NCBI RefSeq assembly: GCF_002078875.1
Contig: NC_034410.1
Coordinates: 85,260,023-85,324,022, forward strand
DNA length: 64,000 nucleotides
Direction: 5' to 3'
Source of the DNA: Numida meleagris
Lineage: Eukaryota > Chordata > Aves > Galliformes > Numididae
Under the pieces are notes generated by a model, which saw nothing but the letters and a program-made list of their open reading frames with translations, was not told the origin of the DNA and searched no databases. The translations under genes were made by a program, and so were the position numbers. Of the stretch, positions 24,851 through 35,990 are shown one piece after another (position 1 is the first letter of the stretch; every line of letters begins with the position of its first letter).

Positions 24851-26500
24851 TGAAGTTTTAATCAGATTTAAATGTAAAGTTATTGAAGAGAACTGTGTGG
24901 TCTGAATTTTAATCACTGAGCCCACCGGTTTCTTTTTTATTGCATGTGGTGTGGCCTTGAATTGCAGAATGTTTTAAACATACATAATGAGCTCAATGTC
25001 AAACTGTTGAGCCTTTTGTCTCTAACAATGAGCACTTAGCTCAACTAAATGAATAGAAATTGCTTTAGTGAATTACAAAAGCCAAGGTTTTACAGTGCAC
25101 TAATACTGACATTAATTAATGTAGACTTTGTCATATTTTACAAATATACGGGATTGAAATCAAACGTTAAAAAATATAACATACATCAGTAAACAGCCCA
25201 AATTTCAACAGTTATAGATATTGGATAAAAGGACTTCCTCAAACGGGGAGTAATTTTTCTTCTCTCATTTGTTTGTATTTACATCGAGTGCATTTAGAAA
25301 ACGTTCAGTGCTGGCTGAATAGCAAGAATGGAAGAGAAATAAAGTAAACATTATGTGTAATTTCTCTAAATAGGAGAAACATTAGATCTCTCATTCATAA
25401 CAGACACTTTCACCTATCGTGTTTCCTAAAGGGCATTTGTAGCAGGATAACTTTTCTCATGTTAGAAAACAAGAAAACTTATTTCCTTCCCCTAAAACCA
25501 AGAACAGCATTCAGACATTTACAGTGAATGGCAATTCATCCTTTAGAAATCCCTTCAACCTAGTACTAGAGTTGCTGCCAGAGATCTGAATGCTTTTGCC
25601 TAAATCTCTGTAATCCAATAAGCTTTTGTGTTTAGCAGCTTGTTTTGAAACTTGTATAGCACCCCAGCCTGTGTCTCCGTATGTTAGTTTGCAGGCAGGT
25701 GAGTGCCCGAGGGCCTGATTATTATTCAAGCCAGGAGGCCTTCACAGCCCCAACCAGAATGTAATTTGTAATTAACTGTCATTTACTTCTGTCTGCACTG
25801 ACTTGTTGTTCAAAAGACAACGTTTCTGAGCTGGTCACTAGCTGCTCTTTGTTGTGGATATGATGTCTCTCAGATCTCGTTGTATTCATGATGCTGAGAA
25901 AACCAAGCGTTTGCATTCTTGCAACCGAAGTGGGAAGGGGATTTCACTGATTTTTCCTAAACAAATTAGGTATATGCAATTATGGACACTTAGGTATGTA
26001 AAATGTAGCATTTGATGCTTTGGGATAAATTTCTAAGTGGAACTATTAAGTTCATGCGAGGCATATTAAACTGAACTCCATTAGGGATAGAGTTTTAATG
26101 ACTTGAACTTGTTACAGTTGAGAACTGTAAAATGGAAAGGCATATTTAAGATGTGGGAATTTTTCTTAGCCCATTTTTAAACGTGGTGACTGTATTTTCT
26201 CACTGAAGCGGGGCCACTAATGTATTCTGTGAATGTACCCATATCATGAATCTGTAATTGTCCCCATGGTAATCTTTTGTTAGCTGAAATAAACAAAAGA
26301 ATAACATAGCACCACATTTATTTCTTTAAGAACTGCGCTTCGAATTATTTTTCATATAATTTGAATTCCCAAACAGTAAGAAAGATAATATATATATATA
26401 TATATTTTCTGCTTAAACTCTTCTCCATGTCTGCGAGAAACCATGCACAGAATCCTTCCACACTAAGTGTCTGCACACAAAGCCACTTCAAAAATAGCTC
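24851..26500. promoter_or_regulatory. CNE-like region upstream of the CpG island
   Basis: About 1.6 kb free of transposons and simple repeats except a TATA dinucleotide run at 26388-26405. It has balanced, non-simple AT-rich sequence containing paired homeodomain cores (ATTAATTAATG near 25111). Such repeat-poor DNA next to a CpG island is typical of a regulatory domain. No coding frame was identified. Evidence is texture only. Confidence 0.25.
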
Positions 26501-26540
26501 AAACGCATCTTCCCCTGACCTTCAGCCCACCCTATGCGCA

Positions 26541-26880
26541 TTACAACGCTACGTCGTCGGAACAGAACTTTGGGCCCGTTTCCTCTCCCTCGCCGCCGCT
26601 GCTGTTGTTGTTTATGGAGATGGTTTCTCCTCCCGCACCTTCACAGGTGCCACCGCGGCACCGTGTCTCCGGCGGCGGGGCCGAGCGATCCCGCGGCGGC
26701 GTCCCCGGGGTGTTAGCGGCCCCGGGGGCTCCTGGAGCCGCTGCCCGGGCGCTGGAGGAGCACCTTCCTCCGGTGCTTCCCTCCCTCTCTCCAGAGAGAG
26801 GCGGCTCTCGGCCTGCTTGGAATTTCCCAGCGCTATCGTGTCAGATTGCACATCCCGGGCAGTATATGCCGGTCAAGGGG
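26541..26880. promoter_or_regulatory. CpG island
   Basis: By hand count there are roughly 35 CpG dinucleotides between 26521 and 26880. Local GC content is far above the window, with runs such as GGCGGCGGGGCCGAGCG (26671-26687) and CCCGGGGGCTCC. It is the only CpG island in 64 kb, so it is the best candidate transcription start region. Motifs seen are a kappa-B-like GGAATTTCCC at 26819-26828 and an NRF1-half-like TGCGCA at 26535. Several overlapping frames run through it on both strands (175 and 144 codons plus, 79 codons minus). They are rich in Pro, Arg, Ala and Gly because of base composition and show no domain, so I do not call a CDS. A first exon of a coding gene or lncRNA on either strand remains possible. 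Confidence 0.85.
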
Positions 26881-26881
26881 G

Positions 26882-26892
26882 TGCATAAAAAG
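26882..26892 (+). promoter_or_regulatory. TATA-like element at the island's 3' edge
   Basis: TGCATAAAAAG lies immediately downstream of the CpG-rich block. If functional it would place a plus-strand start near 26915. No exon is recognised downstream, so this is tentative. Confidence 0.2.
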
Positions 26893-27565
26893 GCTCAATA
26901 GCATTCTTTTGTAATACTTAAAAGGGGGGCTGTGGGGGCGAAAAGAAAGAGAAGAAAGAGAAATGTCTGTAAGAACAGCTTTCCCCTCTTGGCGATTTGC
27001 ATAAAGTTGGATTAAATAGGGCTTCAAGCCTCAAAAGGCTGATTACTGACACTGGGCCTTATTAATTATTTCCTTCTTTATTTGAAACAATTAACGAGAG
27101 AAAACAAACACTGTGTAGCTATCTCTTTAAGACCTGGAGCAATAAAAGCCTAAAACCCCAAAGAAAGCCTGCTTTTTGTGGAGTGTTTTCTGTTCTCGCC
27201 AGCCACGTCGGGGATAGCAATTCCCATGCGTTATCAAAAGAGACAAGAAGCAGCAGGCTTTAGCACCTAGCTGAGCAGGATTGCTACATGCCACTCTAAG
27301 TGCGATTAAGCTTCCTTTAGTGCACCAGTGACATCACTGATGGCTCAAAGCTGCAGCTACTCAAGAGTATTAGAATGCATTTCATGCTTGGCTTACTCAA
27401 AACTGCAGAGCTAAAATTTACACCTTATTTGATGTTCTTCTCCCTGCTGTTAATTGGTAAAGGGATCTCTGACCCTTTTGATCTCTGCTACAATCCTCTA
27501 AATGCCCAGGTCTGCTAAACTGTTCAGCAGGAGATGCTCAGCAGTTGCCCAGTAATGTGAAGTCT
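26893..27565. promoter_or_regulatory. CNE-like block downstream of the CpG island
   Basis: Repeat-free DNA with a perfect POU octamer ATTTGCAT at 26995-27002, homeodomain-rich TTATTAATTATTTCC near 27060, and a TCF/LEF-like CCTTTTGATCTC near 27474. Long stretches of balanced composition have no open frame. The combination beside the only CpG island suggests a proximal or bidirectional regulatory module of a developmental gene. The motifs are short, so conservation would have to be shown by alignment. Confidence 0.38.
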
Positions 27566-27589
27566 TTTTTTTTTTTTTTTTTTTTTTTG
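27566..27589. repeat. Poly-T tract, about 23 bp
   Basis: A near-pure T run ending in GG. No polyadenylation-signal complement (TTTATT) lies just 3' of it, so it is treated as a simple repeat. Confidence 0.95.
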
Positions 27590-28520
27590 GCTTTCTTGCC
27601 TTTGGTTTACATCCAAGTTGCACAGAAATAAGAGATGACAGTTGTTATAGATATGCTGGTTTAATTACTTGTCAGCTTATAGCTGATATCTCGGCTAGCC
27701 AACGTGGAAGCTTAACTTTCTTCTAGTAGCTTAAAGCATGACCAACTGCTAGTGCTTTAGTATTTAGCCATAAAACTCTGGATACATTTAAGATAAAAAA
27801 TAAAATAGAGCAACAGCCTTTTTGATTTACTTGCAAAAGTGATCAGCTTCCGGCGCTGTTGATTTCGCATAGGTCTTAGGTAAGGAAAAATTATTTGGTT
27901 GTATTGACATATAAGTGGACAGCAGGCTTGTTTTAATTCCAATTTATAATTGCATGGGAAATACCGAATATGCTTTTTCCCTGCTGCCTTTGAAATGAGA
28001 GCCTTAAAACCTTACGAGGATAAAGCTGAGGTGTACTGTGTTTACTTGACTGCAAGTATTATTCTATAAAGTTTTACCAGCTTTTCTCAAAGACGCTTCC
28101 GTTCAAAAGGAGCCAAGCGTATATAATCTTAATGTATGTGCGGTTAAAAGTGATTGGCATGCACACACCTCTGCATATGACTGCATTAATTGCACAGAGT
28201 ACCCTGAATTTTAATGGACATGACAGTCTCCGTTAAGCACCTTTGAAGAATTTACTTAGTGAGGAACAAATGGAGAATGCCATAATTGTTGCCTATAGGT
28301 GAGGGCTGGCTAAAAAGTGACCCCACAGCTGAGATACCAGTGTTGTGCACATCTCTCCCTCCAAACCCTGTCAGAGATTTTTAGTGTTTATCCCAGGCTT
28401 TGTTATCCATCAAGATACATAGTTTCCATTGAAGTGAAACAGATTATTGGTTACTATAGTTTCCCTATTCCTCAATTCAGTGCTGTGAAAAGCCAGGCTC
28501 AATAGGTTTAAAAGTCCAGT
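27590..28520. promoter_or_regulatory. CNE-like region, continuation
   Basis: Repeat-free stretch with scattered CpGs (CTTCCGGCGCTG near 27848, AGACGCTTCCGTTC near 28090) and an AT-rich motif texture similar to the preceding block. No reading frame longer than 62 codons. Regulatory role inferred only. Confidence 0.28.
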
Positions 28521-31500
28521 TAGGACAAATAAATCCATGTTGTGAAGAATTGGAGTGGAGATACCTGTTCTTGTGCCTTTGATGTATTCTTTATTTTTTT
28601 ATGATAGAAGGGGAATTAGTGGAGGGTTAATTGTTTGGTGCTTAGAGCTCTGTCTTACCAGTTTACTGCAGAGCGAGACATAGTACTGTAAAGACAAAGT
28701 GAATATCGTTTGACTTCTTCCCCTCCAACCTCCCTCTTTTTCCAGTTTTCAAGATGTGCAAGGTACTGAAGAGATGGCAGTATCGATGGGAATACAAATT
28801 TGTGAGTTTAATCCCTGGCATTATATTTTCCTGGGCTGAGTTATGTCCATACAGCACTCATTTCCTTTCTATGCCAAAATGGTAAATGGCATTTTTTTAT
28901 TTCCTAAGAAAATTACTCCACCCAGAATTGGGAGGTTAAGCTACAGAAAATTTACATTAAGGACACTGAAAATGTCAGCTTTCACGAGGATACATCAAGA
29001 ACCAACAATTTAAGTATGCTGGCAAAATTAATGTATTCTAGAAGGCCAACACACAAATGTTAAGAGGGACTTGATGATACCGCGCAGATTAAAGCAGTGG
29101 CTTTTGTGCCTCTGGAAGCTGTGTTTGCATTCAGTCCAGTATGACTAGGAAAAAAGTTAATTTGATTTGATAGCTGAAAAGGTCACACATTTTGTTCAGC
29201 GCCTTGCATGCTTTTTTCCTTAACTAGATTTCTCCATTTCAGACACAGCTGACTTCTAAGGATTTCTGCTTTCCTATAGACCTTGTTGAATCCTGCCAAG
29301 AAACAAGTTGTGGACAGCATTTTACACACATAATACAATAGCAGAATGGAAAAGCACTGAAGTCAAACTGTGTTCCAAGTTTATTTGGTTTCATTTAGCC
29401 TATATTTCTTACCCTTCTATGTAGAGCCATGGGGAATGGGAAAAGTGATGGAGGGGAGTAGAGTTAATCAAGCTCAGCCTGCAAAATAGAACACAAATTA
29501 CAGAAAAGCTTAAATATTGTTAGTCTCTACCAAAAGCACAACCTTCTTCTCTAAAAGTGTTCTTTGACATTGCTGAAGGTTTCATCTTGATTACTTTCAA
29601 TAAAATCCAAAGTAAGGATGACTGTCTTGGCTCACTAAGCAACAAGGTTTTATCACTAATTACAATCCTTTATTACCAGTAGTTTAATAGGTTTATGATA
29701 GGTCATAAAACAATTCAGCATGGGAGTACATAAAAGAAATAGGTTATACAGCTGTGACATCTTAATATCTATTTATTGTAATCATTTTACGATCTTTAAT
29801 GGTAGTATTTTTAAAGAAGTTTGTATGCTTTTACACTGAATAGATGGCCACCAAAAATGGGAGGTGTAGGAAAACCACATAAATATAGAGTAAAATACTT
29901 AATGAGGCATTTTGAAAACTTCGAATGTCAAAAGCATGTAGACTGTATCACGTGTGTGGAGTCTCATTATGGGCAATTATAATAAAATTATAAGTGCTAT
30001 AATAATTCTAACCTTGAAGGCACAATAAAGGATAGTTATATTTGCCTTCCTAGCCCACACATCTGAGACGTTTTCCTCATTAATTATATTTCATGTAAGT
30101 ATAATTATGTAGTATAAGACTAAAATTTGAAAGCATTTGCTAAATCATTGTTAATGGTAGCCTTATTCTTCAGAGCTTTAATATAACTAATTATACCTAA
30201 AGTTATAGACCAAAATAGGAAATGGAAACAAAGTCAAATTTACACTATATGGGATATTTTCCCTACTGATTGTTTTGATCTGTAATGTAATTAATGAAAG
30301 GAAAATCTGTTAGTAGAGAAAATGGATTATTGTTTGAAACTATAGTTCAAGTTCAACCTTATTCTACTAGGAAAAGTTATTTTGACTTTGGATTCACTGG
30401 AATCTTGTTGCTCTAAAGCTTTATATTTTTGTGACACAGAACATTATACTATGTGCTTACTTACTGACATTTTTGGAGATGGTATACCTACCTACACAAA
30501 ACATATGAAATGCAATATTCTGGTGGTTTCTGTAGGCATGAAATATTTGACTGTGATTAAAGTATCGAGTCACAAGTTATACATTATAGCTGAAAAACAG
30601 TGTTTTGAAATGTTGTGATCGTTAATTTATAAGACTTCGCTTGTCATATTTATCCACAGATACGTCTCTATCTCTATCCATCCACTAATGGATACGTTAG
30701 TAGCTTTTATGGCAATAGAATTATTTCAGTATTATATTGAAAGTAAATGCAAACAAAACAGCTCACTGTGGAATAGTTCAATACAAAGATACAGGTTTTT
30801 TGTTATTATTTATTACTATTATTTAAATGACTATGAAGACATTGTATCTTTCAGGATAAAGAAGCACATATTTTCATGGAAATGAAAGAGGAGGGAAATA
30901 AAATAATGTAATGGAAGTTTTCAAATAATTTATGATAATAATTGACTTCAAATGTTTAATACTTAAGAAATATTTTTTAAGTTCAGCAAGTGAATAATGG
31001 CAGTCTGAAGATCTTTTCAAAGATAAAGAGAATATTTAAAGATTTCTTTTGAAAAAATTTTTTTTGAAATATTTTTTTCTTTCTTCTCTTTGCCAGAGTT
31101 TTTACATATTACTACAAAACTGTATATATAGCTATAGAGCATATATAGGAATACAGCACCTGCAACAAAAATGTACCAACACAATTACACATATATTGTC
31201 ATTACTATTGTTATTTCCAATATCTGTTTCTAAATCAACTGTAGCATGCTTTTAGATGCTACAGGCTTAGATGTTCCATAAGAATGTATTAAATCACCTT
31301 TTAGTTACCACTTGCTGATATGTGTTTCAATGAGCCAAAGATCTATTCTGATCAAGTCATAGTTTTATATAATTTTGACATTCCAGACAACAGGACATCT
31401 TCAAAGAGAAGTGTTCTGAAGTCTGTTATAGTGAAGGAAGAGTAACTCAGGCTTGATAAATTTTTTTCATCCATGGGGAGCAGCGTGGGATATGGNNNNN

Positions 31501-32520
31501 TCCAGAGATTCCAGAGATTGAACTACCTTTTTTCTATAATCCCAGTAGATGGTACAATCATCCGTATCCATGTCAAATTAAAGCATCAAATTTTAGTTAA
31601 TATTATAACCTAAAAGATGGCAGAGGCAAGGCTAATATGGAGACGATACAGTTATTAAGTATATGTTTTGAACGGAGGCACTGCAAGTCTTTGCCCACTT
31701 CTTTGCAAAGGCTGATTCACATTTTCTAGGTGAAAATGATATCTTGTCATTTAGATGGAAAAGGAAGAAATCTTTTTCTACCAGAAAGTCCTTCCTTTCA
31801 TGCTTTGTAGAGTTGTAATTCATAGAGACATTAGAAAATTGAAGTCTCCTGGATTTAAAGTAGAATAGACTATAGTAAAATAGGTGGAATCCTACCATTA
31901 TAAAAAATACTCCTTACTGTGTTTTTAGACCCTTTTCCTTCTAGGTTTATGGGAGAGGATTTGAAGAGTTGTATTGAGGCACAGAGCTGGTGTGCTAGTG
32001 CTTGGATTATTGTTGGGGCTTTCTCGTAGGATTAATTAATAGTTTCAGCTGATACAGTGTTTGTAATTTAACAACACAGTATTTGGAATTCCAGGCACCT
32101 ATCTTTTTTGTATATGTTTTATAAACTAAAAGAATAATGCTGTAAGTTCTGCACTCGCCTTCCTGTTATGCATTTAAATAGGAAGATTGTATTGTGCATA
32201 TCAGTTTCTCTTCACAGAGAATGCAATTATTAAATTGTGATTATTCTCTTTCTGATAATATGAAAATTTTCCCTAAGCAAATAGTCAGAAAAAGTGAAAT
32301 GACTTTAATTATTTTGATGCCATAGTGACAATTTCTTTTATTTTCTTTTTGGAAGTTCTTATTACTGATAGCCTTTTTATGACGACAAGTTAGGGACTGA
32401 GACATATTGCTAATAAAATGCTTTCCGCTCTTTCTTCTCATATCACATCCTAACTTGTGCAATGTTTTGACTGAGATTTTATGAAATCGAAATATCAAAG
32501 TATTGTACTCTCTTTTGCTT
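28521..32520. other. Unique AT-rich non-coding stretch with short gap
   Basis: No gene or transposon is recognised. There is a five-base gap (N) at 31496-31500, immediately followed by two copies of CCAGAGATT, suggesting a slippage-related assembly break. Open frames (30382-30618, 30688-30885, 31049-31255 plus; 31632-31898 minus) are AT-biased chance frames. Confidence 0.5.
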
Positions 32521-32880
32521 TTTGGCTCCCATTTTTAATTTGCTTTTGACTGCTTTGCACACACAGTATAAAAGGGTAAAGCCAAGGGAGGATTCAAATG
32601 TGATAAATGCTAAGTGTTGCCATAAATTAGAGGCAGTGAATACTGTTAAGTGCCTATGAATTAATCAGAGCAGCACCTAACTTTTCAGTGCCTGGGCCTC
32701 AGACAACAATTAAAATCTAATGTACTTAATATCCCTCTAAAGGGCATGGGCTGATGAGGAAGTAATTCTGAACGCTCGCGCAGGGAGTGAGGAACCAGCT
32801 GAGGCAGTTGATAAGAAATACAGTGTGATGTTTGAATCTGATATCTCAAACTGTTCCTCTCTAGAGTTTATTTGAGGGAG
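32521..32880. promoter_or_regulatory. CNE-like block with TATA-like string
   Basis: A perfect TATAAAAGG at 32567-32575 is followed by repeat-free sequence that includes GAATTAATCAG and a CpG pair in CGCTCGCGCAGG near 32775. Neither coding potential nor repeat similarity is seen. It could be a small promoter or a conserved element. Confidence is low because no downstream exon can be defined. Confidence 0.25.
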
Positions 32881-35026
32881 GACAGCAGAATTGTGCTGTC
32901 CTTAGGATATCTGTGATTTAGAACTCCATCTTAAGCTTAAATGAACCCATGTTGTCTTCCACTGAGACAGTCAAGACTACATCTTCTAAAAATGTCATAG
33001 TAATTATGATATTTTTCTGTTATTATATTTATTGTACTTATTCCTATTTAAAAGCAAGCACGCTGAGCTTAATTTTCTTTGTTTAAATTTAACTGGAATG
33101 AATTTTCACCTGTGAGATATAAATTGTCAAATGTCTTTCATGTCACAAATTCCTTTGAGAGAAATGAACGAAACTTTCTTCTCTTCAAGGTGAACTAATA
33201 TAAGAGGAATATTGAAGTCTAGTCATTTAATGATTTTATTTAACAGTTACTTCAGATTTTTGCCTCTGTGCTATCTGTTTGCTCACAATTAGTCCTTCTC
33301 TGGAGCTCCTTTGTCTTGTTTTTCTTGCAGTATTGTGAGAAATTTCCCGAATCTACAACAGGCTAGACCACATCTAGATCAGCTTGTCCCTTAATGATGT
33401 CACCTCAAAGGCTAAGGCAGAGCTCAAAGAGATAGAAAATCTGCCTAGCTTGTGACGTTCAACTGAATGTTCTTATAGAGTATCCACCAAATATTTCCTT
33501 GAAATCTTTTTCCTCTAATGTGCACTCAGATAAGTAGAATCAGGTCTGAGGTCCCAGACTCTCAAAGAAATAATACATCATAAAGACAACACTAACTGTC
33601 TAAAATTATTAAAAAAATAATAAAAGAGAAACAAGGCAACAATATTAAGAATATTCATAATAATATTATTAATAAAACATTTTGTTTATCTCCAATTCTT
33701 TCTGCATTGTCCTATCCATTACCTACTTCAATTCTATTCATCTGTTCTCTTGCTTTTGTGTAACTTAATTTCTTATATGTTTAGCATGTTTTTTTAATTT
33801 AATTCCCAGCTTACTTTCAGTATTCATACCTCCTGTTTGCTAAAGATAGCACACAGAACTTTAATCGTCAACCTATTTGAATATGTCTCCACAGGGTGAA
33901 GTCTTCATATCTGATTTAAAATATCAAGTTGATCCAGATACTGCTCTTTTCACTGGTACTATTATATTTCAAGATCTCACTTCAATTGGCTTTGAAGCTT
34001 ACCAGGATCAGGTTTTATATCCCTATCAAATATTTTTACTTATGATTTCCCTCTGACACAAGTTTCAAAACTGTATCACCTTGTTTTGGATGATTAGCAA
34101 TCACAAAGTCATAGAAGTGGAACTGAGCATTGAGGTTTTACAGTATGTTAGAATGCTGTCTGCTAGTTACTTTAAAACAAATTTACCTCAAATGTAATGT
34201 GTAATTTACTTTGATTATACAAAAGTTATCTTGCATACCTGAAACGTTCATTAGATGAATTGAGGGAAAATGAAAAAGAAAAAAGATAGAAAGCATCATG
34301 TATTTTCATTGCATCCTTTGGAACACTATTGATTTTGTTTATAAAGGTCATTCTCTTCTCTCCAGATGGCATAGTGTATTTCATAGCTAGTGGTGTCCAT
34401 TATTTAAATAAAATGTTTTTACAATATTTTTGGCTTAAATTATTCTATACAAATGTCAGTGAGAAAATTCAAGAAGTTCTGATATTATATGAGTGAGAGC
34501 CCTTCCATCTCCAAGAAAAAGGATGAAATAATTTAAAAGTAGAAGTCCCCTGAGCTAGGCAAAAACATACCAACTCCCTTCATTCTGAAAACTCTAGATT
34601 TGAAATTGGACATAAAAGACATACTTTTTTTAATATCTCCTTTCATTGCATAACTTTAAGCCCAAGGACTGATATTTAATCCAGTCTTCTGTGTACACCA
34701 ATCCATTGAAGACCCTTTCCTTGCATCCATGTGTAATTTCTCTTCTTAGTAGTCTCAGTAACCACTACAAAGAAAGGATATTGCAATCTGTCTTATCCTT
34801 ACTTTTTATATCTCACAAATTCTCTGTGTTTCATTTTCAATGTTACCAGAATTTTCCATGGGAAACCAAGGATAAGGAGAGGCTGGGGAGACTTGCTTGT
34901 TGTTTGTGGGACAACAGCAGTGAGGGAAGGGTGGAAATGTTGACAGTCATTGAAACCATCTCCACTCCACAGAGTTTCAACCCTGCTGGGTACTAAATAT
35001 TGTTATTATGTTCTTCTTTCTGTTTG
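32881..35026. other. Unique AT-rich non-coding stretch
   Basis: No repeat is recognised. The open frame 34691-34996 (101 codons, plus) is unremarkable in composition, with no domain. Confidence 0.5.
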
Positions 35027-35990
35027 TTTTTTTTTTTTTTTTTCAAGTTAGACAATATGCTTTATTATAGCTGAAAAACTTTAAATTCAATATCATCTGT
35101 ACCCAACACAACTGTCCCAGTTCCCAGCCTCATTTGATTCATACCCAAATTAATACTGTTTTGGGCAGGCAGGATCTGAACCAAAAGCCTCAGCATACCA
35201 TTCATCTGGGTCTCAAGGGTTTCATACATGCTCAGATTATGCATGCCTTTAATCCTTTAGCACATTAAACAGCATGAATAGGACAACATCTTGGTCAACT
35301 GAAATCCTAAAACAATATTTAGATCAGTCTAACTGGTAATAAGCATCTTGTACTTAGCTGCTCCCCCCAAACACAATGTTTTTCCTGACAAGACTTTCCT
35401 TGCCCACTGGGTCAGGGAGCAAAAAGACCGAAACTTACAAATGATCCCCTGCTGGTTTCCAAATCCCTTCCACAGAATATCTGCTCAAAATCCTTTGGAA
35501 GAGTAGAAATATTTACTGAGGTGCACCTGACAGTAAAAGTTGTTTCAGTATTATCTTTTATTCACTTCATCTGTTTGGAGTTTTAAACGTCTTATGCTCA
35601 AACTACACCTGACTTAAAAGTGCAACAGCACTTTGTCATAGTTGCACACTCAAGCACTTCACTTAGTTAATGCTCTTTGTATCTACTACAGTACATATAA
35701 AATATCCACTGCAAGCTACAAATATTACCTATCTTTACTAGTCACTGCTATCCAGTCTAGGATTCTTTGGGGCAACAAGTGTACTGACAGTAACAAAGAC
35801 ATACAGACACCATAAAGGAATTGGATAACTTAGTCGATTAGATTGTCAGAAACAGGATAAACTTTATTACCATGGATCAGAGTGCCATGTGCTTGAGCCT
35901 AAACAGCAAGAACTTTGACTTTTATCAACCGGAAGTTAAGGAAAGCAAGAGACAAAGCTGGCTGAACTGCAACCTACTGGACAAACTGGA
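35027..35990 (-). pseudogene. Candidate 3'-UTR retrocopy or terminal exon with poly(A)
   Basis: A T17 run (35027-35043) is followed by TTTATT at 35061-35066. On the minus strand this reads AATAAA, 17 bases, then a 17-A tail, which is the exact geometry of a polyadenylated mRNA end. The roughly 900 bp upstream on the minus strand has no open frame and no CR1 or other repeat that I recognise, and it has 3'-UTR-like composition. Its parent gene is not identified. The 5' limit is uncertain because the next CR1 begins near 35990, and I found no convincing target-site duplication. Birds make few processed retrocopies because CR1 does not use poly(A) priming. Alternatives are a genuine minus-strand terminal exon beside a genomic A-run, or coincidence. 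Confidence 0.4.

Noticed and set aside
27566..27589. T23 run as a retrocopy tail
   Set aside because: Same reason: no polyadenylation signal on the minus strand next to it.
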